Part shown: positions 1 to 4,012 of the stretch, in pieces
Position numbering within the stretch: the first letter of the stretch is position 1
Layout of the letters: each line of letters begins with the position of its first letter
Assembly (NCBI GenBank): GCA_021775385.1
Contig: JAJFHW010000082.1
Coordinates: 1 to 5,362, forward strand
Direction of reading: 5' to 3'
From: Hyphomicrobiales bacterium
Lineage (GTDB): Bacteria > Pseudomonadota > Alphaproteobacteria > Rhizobiales > HXMU1428-3
Length of the DNA stretch: 5,362 nt
The notes under the pieces: model-generated
Database searches by the model: none
Told to the model about the DNA's origin: nothing
What the model saw: only the letters and a program-made list of their open reading frames with translations
Position numbers and translations under genes: made by a program

Positions 1-167
1 CCATAGACAATCCAAAGACAATGCGTCGCGGCTACGGTCAAGGCTGTGAGAAATCGTAAAAGCCTAAAGTTATTCTGGCGCGCCTCGTCAGCCACTTCTG
101 AAAAAGTGTTATAACCATCCGCTGCAAAAGACGAAGCTCTGGCGTGATAGAAGTCAGAATGCTGCAC
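1..167 (-). CDS. Acyltransferase 3 family membrane protein, N-terminus only (cut by window edge)
   Basis: This frame reads leftward from a GTG at 167-165 and stays open through position 1, giving 55 residues; the rest of the gene lies outside the window. Residues 32-49 read NNFRLLRFLTALTVAATH. This matches the first membrane helix of acyltransferase-3 (OafA/NodX/ExoZ-like) proteins, where a pattern like NNFDxLRxxAAxxVxxxH carries the conserved histidine (here H49). These integral inner-membrane enzymes move acyl groups onto cell-surface sugars or other envelope molecules. The usual Asp before the LR pair is replaced by Arg (R35). An in-frame TAA at 182-180 leaves GTG as the only ordinary start, with a weak GGGA six bases upstream. 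The first ~30 residues are polar and cytoplasmic. Family assignment rests on one helix motif, so the acceptor substrate cannot be guessed, and a decayed gene cannot be excluded. Confidence 0.6.
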   Translation of the reverse strand, partial: MQHSDFYHARASSFAADGYNTFSEVADEARQNNFRLLRFLTALTVAATHCLWIVY

Positions 168-278
168 AATAAATCCCGATTACTCAATACTAACAACGGC
201 CATTTACGGGCCAAAATCGTTCCCAATTTCGATTAATACCCGAAAAACCTTTATATTTCGTTTGCTTAAGAAAACGCA
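168..278. other. Upstream region of the acyltransferase gene, no further gene seen
   Basis: AT-rich spacer between the acyltransferase start and the first structured repeat. The self-complementary pair GGCC (200-203, 211-214) could make a short hairpin about 30 bases upstream of the GTG start. I saw no convincing -35/-10 pair on the minus strand, so the promoter for the left-edge gene is not located. Confidence 0.4.
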
Positions 279-340
279 GTTGCTAGTGGGCAACTGAAGC
301 ACATCTAAAAGAATAGACCGTAAGAGAAAATAAAAAACCA
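277..340. repeat. Partial copy of the structured intergenic repeat (3' module)
   Basis: About 57 bases (279-335) align with 447-505 at roughly 80% identity by eye. The shared core is a hairpin GTTGC-N6-GCAAC followed by TGAAGC, then the block AAAAG...AATAG...AGAGAAAATAAAAA. Here the hairpin extends to CAGTTGC/GCAACTG with loop TAGTGG (277-296). It has the same orientation as the later copies and lies just left of the 5' module of the next copy (347), so the two form a partial tandem array with a period of about 168 bp. Confidence 0.7.
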
Positions 341-346
341 TCTACA

Positions 347-505
347 CGAAGAAGGAGCTCAGACCTTTTCGGGTTGAGGGACATGACGCCATGGGCGTCC
401 GGTGTCTAGCACCGCGGCTCGCAGGCCTATGAGCTTCAGCTGCGCGGTTGCTTGTGGGCAACTGAAGCGCCACTAAAAAGTAATAGTCGTGAGAGAAAAT
501 AAAAA
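347..505. repeat. Structured, GC-rich multi-hairpin repeat, copy A (long form)
   Basis: It begins with CGAAGAAGGAGCTCAG, identical to copy C at 1279. A string of hairpins follows: CAGACC/GGGTTG imperfect (360-376), GACGCC-atg-GGCGTC (385-399), CGGTG-N5-CACCG (400-414) and GCTC/GAGC (417-434). The GTTGC/GCAAC hairpin follows at 447-462, and GCTTCA/TGAAGC encloses it (433-468). The copy ends in AATAGTCGTGAGAGAAAATAAAA. Relative to copy C it carries about 40 extra bases around the GTTGC hairpin. Its right end abuts the terminator stem at 506, so on the minus strand its A-run supplies the terminator's T-tract. It is far more GC-rich than its surroundings. The family is not one I recognise. Confidence 0.8.
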
Positions 506-530
506 CAGCCGGCCAATAATTGGCCAGCTG
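491..530 (-). terminator. Strong Rho-independent terminator of the small-ORF cluster
   Basis: On the minus strand the stem CAGCTGGCCAA (530-520) pairs with TTGGCCGGCTG (516-506), 11 bp with one G-U pair and a three-base loop. It is followed at once by TTTTTATTTTCTCTC (505-491). On the plus strand the downstream side is TAAAAATTAT, so the structure is directional. It sits 25 bases after the stop of the ORF at 556, as expected for the end of a transcript. Confidence 0.85.
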
Positions 531-555
531 TAAAAATTATATATGATGAATGAGC

Positions 556-699
556 CTATCTCCTTCGAGGAGGCCGAAGAAGCTGAGGCTGTAATTCAGG
601 CTGAATGTACAAGAGATATCGTTCGTTAAGAGAGGAGAGGAAAGAGCTAAAGCACCTAAGCAAAGCTAAAAAAGTTTGAGGTAAAAGGTGCTGTATCAT
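556..699 (-). CDS. Small hypothetical protein, 47 aa, second ORF of small-protein cluster
   Basis: Starting at ATG 699-697 this frame gives 47 residues and ends with TAG at 558-556. I chose this ATG over the in-frame one at 774 because GGAG lies seven bases upstream (710-707), and because it starts four bases after the stop of the 68-codon ORF, an arrangement typical of translational coupling. The N-terminal half is hydrophobic (LLPQTFLALLRCFSSFLSSL) and may be membrane-associated. The C-terminus is rich in Gln, Pro and Arg and ends PPRRR. The strong terminator follows directly. I do not recognise the family. It is short enough that the frame could be open by chance; the ribosome-binding site, coupling and terminator are the only support. 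Confidence 0.4.
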   Translation of the reverse strand: MIQHLLPQTFLALLRCFSSFLSSLNERYLLYIQPELQPQLLRPPRRR

Positions 700-703
700 G
701 GCA

Positions 704-910
704 TCACTCCATTTTATTGGATAATCGATCGCTGATACGAGATGAAACTTCACGATGATTGTGAGCTTGAGCACGCATCATAGAAGAACGAAGGATTGAT
801 TTGGCTCCGGACAATCCAGTAGGAAATTCAGAAAAATGAGGTCGGAACGATTGTCTTGTCTTCAGTTTAACAACCGGCTCTGAAATATGTATCAAAGCGT
901 TTCTCACCAT
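704..910 (-). CDS. Small hypothetical basic protein, 68 aa, first ORF of small-protein cluster
   Basis: The ATG at 910-908 is preceded by GAGGAG (924-919) at a spacing of eight bases, one of the best Shine-Dalgarno sequences in the window. The product is 68 residues, soluble-looking and basic, with Arg- and Ser-rich stretches near the C-terminus (HNHREVSSRISDRLSNK), and no signal peptide or membrane segment. It ends in TGA at 706-704, four bases before the ATG of the 47-codon ORF, and its last codons contain that ORF's GGAG. I do not recognise a family; I compared it with DUF1127-type small basic proteins and found no convincing match. The translation signals make a real gene plausible. Confidence 0.5.
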   Translation of the reverse strand: MVRNALIHISEPVVKLKTRQSFRPHFSEFPTGLSGAKSILRSSMMRAQAHNHREVSSRISDRLSNKME

Positions 911-960
911 TTTTCCAACTCCTCGAATTTAGAAATATTACTAAGCAATCAATTGATCAC

Positions 961-1020
961 TTATCTAAAATGGACTGGCCGGTGAAGCCGTTTAAACGCA
1001 TTACGTAAGCGAAACGCCAT
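961..1020 (-). CDS. Possible 19-residue Arg-rich leader peptide
   Basis: Reading leftward from ATG 1020-1018 gives MAFRLRNAFKRLHRPVHFR and a TAA at 963-961. Five Arg, one Lys and two His in 19 residues make a strongly basic, amphipathic peptide. It ends 50 bases before the start of the 68-codon ORF and largely overlaps the 981-1024 hairpin, the arrangement seen for leader peptides that control a downstream structure. The upstream ribosome-binding site is weak. An ORF of this length occurs easily by chance, so this is a candidate only. Confidence 0.25.
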   Translation of the reverse strand: MAFRLRNAFKRLHRPVHFR

Positions 1021-1024
1021 CACC
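981..1024. repeat. Imperfect 44-base inverted repeat upstream of the small ORFs
   Basis: GGTGAAGCCGTTT (981-993) pairs with AAACGCCATCACC (1012-1024) at 11 of 13 positions. Inside, CGC (997-999) pairs with GCG (1009-1011) around the perfect palindrome TTACGTAA (1001-1008). It could be an RNA hairpin in the leader of the small-ORF transcript or a protein-binding dyad. No T-run follows on either strand, so it is not an intrinsic terminator. Confidence 0.6.
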
Positions 1025-1278
1025 ACATCCGGTAACAGGCGCAGTCAGGTTACATGATCGAACCTGTAATAAGGTTGAGCTGATTTAGTTAAGAAAAGTT
1101 TAACCAGGGCGGAATATCAAAAAACTGTAACAAACCAAAAGCACTTATCCACACCCATTTCTGGGTTTGTAAGAAAAAGGAACTCAGCCCCTTTGAGGAA
1201 AGGAGGCATGGCGCTATATGGATGCTTAGTGGACATCTGAAAGCAAAGAAAAGCAGCCTCAAGCTCAATGTTTATATA
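1025..1278. other. Intergenic stretch with no gene seen
   Basis: No convincing ORF or tRNA was found. Local pairing includes CAGGTT/AACCTG around 1045-1070, with GTTAC-type words that could pair alternatively. A GGTTCGATC word on the minus strand resembles a tRNA T-loop, but the flanking stem does not pair. The degenerate repeat copy at 1171-1220 lies within this stretch. A promoter for the small-ORF cluster is expected here or just left of it, but no clear -35/-10 pair was found. Confidence 0.4.
1171..1220. repeat. Degenerate copy of the structured repeat (5' module only)
   Basis: AAGAAAAAGGAACTCAGCCC followed by a hairpin CCTTT-gagg-AAAGG (1190-1203) and GGCATGG aligns with the start of copies A and C. 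Those read AAGAAGGAGCTCAG..., hairpin, GGGACATG. The hairpin is kept although its bases differ. The downstream modules are not recognisable, so this looks like a decayed or truncated copy. Confidence 0.5.
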
Positions 1279-1404
1279 CGAAGAAGGAGCTCAGCCCTTT
1301 TTCGGGCTGCGGGACATGGCGAAGCGCTTCGCGTAGCCCGGCGCGTTGCGCCGCCCCTCGGAGGCCCGAGCTTAGCGAGGAATAGCCTGTGAGAGGTAAA
1401 AAAG
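1279..1404. repeat. Structured, GC-rich multi-hairpin repeat, copy C, abutting rpoH stop
   Basis: Module order matches copy A: CGAAGAAGGAGCTCAG lead, hairpin CAGCCC-N6-GGGCTG (1292-1309), spacer GGGACATG, and perfect palindrome GCGAAGCGCTTCGC (1319-1332). Then come hairpin CGGCGC-gtt-GCGCCG (1339-1353), hairpin CTCGG-aggc-CCGAG (1357-1370) with an alternative CCTCG/CGAGG pairing (1356-1380), and the tail AATAGCCTGTGAGAG...TAAAAA. It lies three bases beyond the rpoH stop codon. In rpoH mRNA it would form a run of stable hairpins after a short U-rich stretch. It may act in 3'-end formation or stability, but there is no classic terminator T-run after a hairpin. Confidence 0.8.
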
Positions 1405-1407
1405 ATA

Positions 1408-2271
1408 TTAATTAGCCGCAGCAACGACCGCTTCTTGAACTTTTTCAAAAGCTCTGACTTCAATCTGTCGAATACGTTCGCGGCTAACACCATGCTCTTG
1501 GCTAAGTTCTTCAAGAGTTTGCGGTGTTTCGCTTAAGCGGCGTGCTTCAAAAATCTTCACTTCACGCTCATTGAGAACACCCATCGCGTCTTTCAAAAGG
1601 TCAAGACGATGGCCTAATTCCTGAGACTCGCCCAAAGCTGTTTCTTGGTCAATCTCATCATCAACCAGCCAGTCCTGCCATTCACCGCTTTCACTCTCTT
1701 TACTTAAAGGAGCATTCAATGAGGCATCGCCCTGCATACGTTGGTTCATAGAAACAACATCAACTTCAGGCACACCAAGACGGGTCGCGATTTCTTTAAC
1801 TTGATCTGGCTTTAAGTCACCATCTTCATAAGCGTTAAGCTGTGATTTAACTTTACGCAAATTGAAAAACAGCTTCTTTTGAGAAGAGGTCGTACCAAGC
1901 TTCACAAGGCTCCAAGAGCGCAGGACGTATTCTTGAATAGAAGCTCTAATCCACCACATAGCGTAGGTCGCTAAGCGGAACCCTTTTTCAGGATCAAACT
2001 TTTTTACAGCCTGCATAAGGCCAACATTGCCTTCAGAGACAACTTCGCCAATCGGCAAGCCATAGCCACGATAACCCATGGCAATTTTAGCAACCAGTCT
2101 GAGGTGAGACGTCACAAGCTTTTGAGCGGCGTTTCGGTCATTATGTTCGCGCCAGCATTTCGCCAGCATATATTCCTCTTGTGGTTCCAACATAGGAAAT
2201 TTACGCACTTCAGAAAGGTATTTCTGTAAGCCGCCTTGACCAGATGTAACTGTCGGTAGATTTGTAGCCAT
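1408..2271 (-). CDS. rpoH: RNA polymerase heat-shock sigma factor sigma-32 (RpoH)
   Basis: The 287-residue product directs RNA polymerase to heat-shock promoters for chaperones and proteases. Region 2 spans about residues 50-127, with GYRGYGLPIGEVVSEGNVGL (67-85) and the -10-recognition and melting part FDPEKGFRLATYAMWWIRAS (92-111). The RpoH box QKKLFFNLRK (131-140) separates RpoH from other sigma-70 proteins. Region 4.2 is the helix-turn-helix TLEELSQEHGVSRERIRQIE (252-271) that reads the -35 element. Length is normal for the family and no key motif is missing. The ATG at 2271 is preceded by AGGGG at a seven-base spacing. The gene is 108 bp downstream of rluD on the same strand. Its 3' end touches repeat copy C, and a GAAC-N7-GAAC direct repeat lies about 53 bp upstream of the start. 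Alphaproteobacteria can carry more than one rpoH, so this may be one of several paralogues. Confidence 0.97.
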   Translation of the reverse strand: MATNLPTVTSGQGGLQKYLSEVRKFPMLEPQEEYMLAKCWREHNDRNAAQKLVTSHLRLVAKIAMGYRGYGLPIGEVVSEGNVGLMQAVKKFDPEKGFRLATYAMWWIRASIQEYVLRSWSLVKLGTTSSQKKLFFNLRKVKSQLNAYEDGDLKPDQVKEIATRLGVPEVDVVSMNQRMQGDASLNAPLSKESESGEWQDWLVDDEIDQETALGESQELGHRLDLLKDAMGVLNEREVKIFEARRLSETPQTLEELSQEHGVSRERIRQIEVRAFEKVQEAVVAAAN

Positions 2272-2323
2272 AGCCTGACCCCTAACCCTTTAAATAATAA
2301 AACCACAAAGACCAAATAGATAA

Positions 2324-2338
2324 GAACGTAATAAGAAC
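2324..2338. promoter_or_regulatory. Alphaproteobacterial SOS-box-like direct repeat upstream of rpoH
   Basis: GAAC-GTAATAA-GAAC on the plus strand (GTTC-N7-GTTC in the rpoH direction) fits exactly the LexA-binding direct repeat known from Rhizobiales and Rhodobacterales. It lies 53-67 bp upstream of the rpoH ATG, where an operator could overlap the promoter. A TATCTA just downstream on the minus strand could be a -10, but no matching -35 is clear. The eight fixed bases make a chance match possible, and SOS control of rpoH would be unexpected. Confidence 0.4.
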
Positions 2339-2352
2339 TTTGTTTCAGCCTT

Positions 2353-2364
2353 ACTATATATAGT
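2353..2364. repeat. Perfect 12-bp AT palindrome between rluD and rpoH
   Basis: ACTATATATAGT lies 15 bp after the rluD stop and about 82 bp before the rpoH start. It is too AT-rich to be a useful terminator stem and has no T-run after it. A role as a dyad-type operator or promoter melting region is possible but not shown. Confidence 0.45.
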
Positions 2365-2379
2365 CATAAAATTACGGCA

Positions 2380-3486
2380 TTAAAGGGTTTGAAGTAAATT
2401 TTCTAATTTTTCCATATCTTTGGGTAAATCGCTTGAATATTCATGATATTCACCGGTTACAGGGTGGCTAAACCCAAGGACTGAGGCGTGCAAAGCCTGT
2501 CTTTTGAGCTTTTGTACGACATGTTGCAGTTTTTGCGGCAAAACATCAGCTTTGGTCTTAAAACCGGTACCATAAACCGGGTCTGATATAAGAGGGTGCC
2601 CCAAATGCGTCATATGAACTCGAATTTGATGGGTTCGCCCGGTCTCTAACCGGCAGGTGATTTTTGAAACAGCAGCGTTATTTTCGCCTAATTTCATGGC
2701 AGAACGATTAGAAACTTCATGAACACCATATGTTTCCAAAGTTTCATAATGAGTAATGGCAAACTTGCCCCCGTCTTTTAAGACATCCATCTTAAGAGGG
2801 TTTTTGGGGGACCGCCCAATTTGGCTCTTAACTGTCCCATTTTTCGGTGAAATTTCCCCCCAAACAAGAGCTGTATAAGCACGAGTTAAAGGGCCTTGCC
2901 GGCCATGGTCAGCAAATTGCTCCGAAAGACCCAGATGAGCCGTATCATTCTTAGCGACCACCATTAACCCGGAAGTGTATCTGTCCAAACGGTGAACAAT
3001 TCCTGGCCGCTTCACACCGCCAACGCCAGAAAGACTATCACCGCAATGATAAAGAAGAGCGTTTACCAAAGTGCCGCTCCAGTGACCTGTCGCCGGGTGT
3101 ACGACTAACCCAGCTGGTTTATCAATCACAATGAGATGTTCATCTTCATAAGCAATGTTTAATGGAATATCTTGCGCTAAAGGAATAGCAGCAGCGGCTG
3201 GTGGCAACTCAACGTCATAGACATCGCCAAGCTTAATGCGGCAATTAGGTTCGAAAATAGTCTTCTCACCGCGACTTATATGACCAGTTTTAATTAATTC
3301 TTTCACGCGTGACCTTGTGTAATGCTCTAAAGATGAGCTAATAAAACGATCGAGCCGTTCACCAACATGTTCATCAGCAGCCTCAAGACGTACATGTGCC
3401 GATTGCTCAGTTGGTATATCTATCGGTTTATCTGACTGTTCATCAGTGACAATAGTTGGTGAGGTGTTTTGAATATCATTCGTCAT
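2380..3486 (-). CDS. rluD: 23S rRNA pseudouridine synthase, RluA/RluD family
   Basis: The 368-residue product converts uridines to pseudouridine; RluD acts on helix 69 of 23S rRNA (E. coli 1911, 1915, 1917). An S4 RNA-binding domain spans about residues 31-95 (VGERLDRFISSSL...SRVKELIKTGHI). The catalytic domain follows, with YEDEHLIVIDKPAGLVVHPA (113-132) and the signature GIVHRLDRYTSGLMV (162-176), in which D168 is the catalytic Asp. CRLETGRTHQIRVHMTHLGHPL (278-299) and LKRQALHA (327-334) complete it. It is longer than E. coli RluD (326 aa) because of a polar 30-residue N-terminal extension and an insertion near 255-275. The ATG at 3486 is the only ordinary in-frame start before the S4 domain, yet it has no Shine-Dalgarno sequence and starts 15 bp from the divergent gene. 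RluC/RluA-type specificity cannot be fully excluded from sequence alone. Confidence 0.93.
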   Translation of the reverse strand: MTNDIQNTSPTIVTDEQSDKPIDIPTEQSAHVRLEAADEHVGERLDRFISSSLEHYTRSRVKELIKTGHISRGEKTIFEPNCRIKLGDVYDVELPPAAAAIPLAQDIPLNIAYEDEHLIVIDKPAGLVVHPATGHWSGTLVNALLYHCGDSLSGVGGVKRPGIVHRLDRYTSGLMVVAKNDTAHLGLSEQFADHGRQGPLTRAYTALVWGEISPKNGTVKSQIGRSPKNPLKMDVLKDGGKFAITHYETLETYGVHEVSNRSAMKLGENNAAVSKITCRLETGRTHQIRVHMTHLGHPLISDPVYGTGFKTKADVLPQKLQHVVQKLKRQALHASVLGFSHPVTGEYHEYSSDLPKDMEKLENLLQTL

Positions 3487-3501
3487 ATGGACTAAAATCT
3501 T
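3487..3501. promoter_or_regulatory. 15-bp divergent gap between rluD and the DUF6476-like gene
   Basis: Only 15 bp separate the two ATG codons, too little for two promoters plus ribosome-binding sites. Neither start has a recognisable Shine-Dalgarno sequence. Either promoters lie inside the opposing reading frames, possibly giving leaderless or near-leaderless messages, or the plus-strand gene truly begins at ATG 3628, which has GGAG four bases upstream and would free 141 bp for control. Confidence 0.5.
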
Positions 3502-3957
3502 ATGCTAGAGCCTAAAGGCAATCAAAATCTAAATAAACAAACTGAAAACCCTGAAGTTTCTGAAAACCCTGAAGTTTCTGAAAACCATGTAGCTTCTGGT
3601 GAGAGTGAGCCCACCTTTTGGAGCCCGATGAGGATAAAAGCACTCATTGGCCTCATCATTTTCATGTCAGTTGTTTTGGCCATTGGCTTCGGTTTTTTTA
3701 TTTACAAGCTAGTAAATACCTTGATCTCGAACTCAGAAACAAATGAATTCGTTTCAGAAGAGGTGATCAACGAAAAAACTCAATCAAAGCGAATGTCTGT
3801 TCAAAGGGGTATAAAGCTTGATGGCTTTAAAATCCAGCATTTAGCAGCTTCAGAGAAAGAAATTATTCTATATGTAAAAAAAGAAGAAGTTTCCGAGATC
3901 TGGGTCGTGAATAAAAAAACAAAAGAAATATCAGCCAAAATTAGTGTGCAAAAATAA
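3502..3957 (+). CDS. DUF6476-like single-pass membrane protein of unknown function
   Basis: The 151-residue product has a polar, Glu/Asn-rich N-terminal tail (1-42), one membrane helix at about 45-71 (IKALIGLIIFMSVVLAIGF...), and a C-terminal domain of about 75 residues. That domain ends in short beta-type stretches (IILYVKK, IWVVNKKTKEISAKISV). A short TM protein of this shape, divergent from an rluD homologue, fits the DUF6476 family of alphaproteobacteria; no function is known to me. The tail contains three 6-residue repeats (ENPEVS, ENPEVS, ENHVAS). The start is uncertain: ATG 3502 has no ribosome-binding site, while M43 (ATG 3628, GGAG at 3620-3623) would give a 109-residue protein nearer the compact family size. 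It is the only substantial plus-strand gene here and converges on the coiled-coil gene. Confidence 0.8.
   Translation: MLEPKGNQNLNKQTENPEVSENPEVSENHVASGESEPTFWSPMRIKALIGLIIFMSVVLAIGFGFFIYKLVNTLISNSETNEFVSEEVINEKTQSKRMSVQRGIKLDGFKIQHLAASEKEIILYVKKEEVSEIWVVNKKTKEISAKISVQK
3544..3597 (+). repeat. Three tandem 18-bp in-frame repeats
   Basis: GAAAACCCTGAAGTTTCT occurs twice in perfect tandem (3544-3561, 3562-3579) and a third time with four changes (3580-3597). Each unit encodes six residues, so gain or loss of a unit keeps the frame. The array lies in the cytoplasm-facing or disordered tail, before the membrane helix. Confidence 0.9.
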
Positions 3958-3983
3958 AAAATGAACGCGATACACTAAGTTTT
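3937..3983. terminator. Weak stem-loop between convergent genes
   Basis: AAAATTAGTGT (3937-3947) pairs with ACACTAA-g-TTTT (3972-3983) around a 24-base A-rich loop. The left arm lies in the last codons of the DUF6476-like gene. The stem is symmetric and could serve both convergent genes, but it is AT-rich with a large loop, so this is a weak call. On the minus strand a T-rich run (TTTTTTATTTTT) falls inside the loop. Confidence 0.25.
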
Positions 3984-4012
3984 ATAAGTAACAAACAGTG
4001 AAATTTTTGAAG

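Noticed and set aside
38..226. 62-codon minus-strand ORF starting at ATG 226.
   Set aside because: It lies in a different frame from the acyltransferase N-terminus, which has a clear family motif over the same bases.
543..629. Plus-strand ORF of about 28 codons with a very acidic product.
   Set aside because: No ribosome-binding site, it lies antisense to the better-supported 47-codon ORF, and it follows the terminator stem on the wrong strand.
1045..1070. GGTTCGATC on the minus strand suggested a tRNA T-arm.
   Set aside because: The flanking five bases do not pair and no acceptor stem or anticodon arm fits. The words instead make a simple CAGGTT/AACCTG hairpin.
1272..1514. 80-codon minus-strand ORF running from rpoH into repeat copy C.
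   Set aside because: It is out of frame with rpoH over its first part and then reads the GC-rich hairpin repeat, which explains the long openness and odd Arg/Ala/Pro composition.
2290..2345. A heat-shock (sigma-32 type) promoter for rpoH.
   Set aside because: I looked for CTTGAA and CCCCAT-like boxes at the right spacing and found no acceptable pair; only an isolated TATCTA could be a -10.
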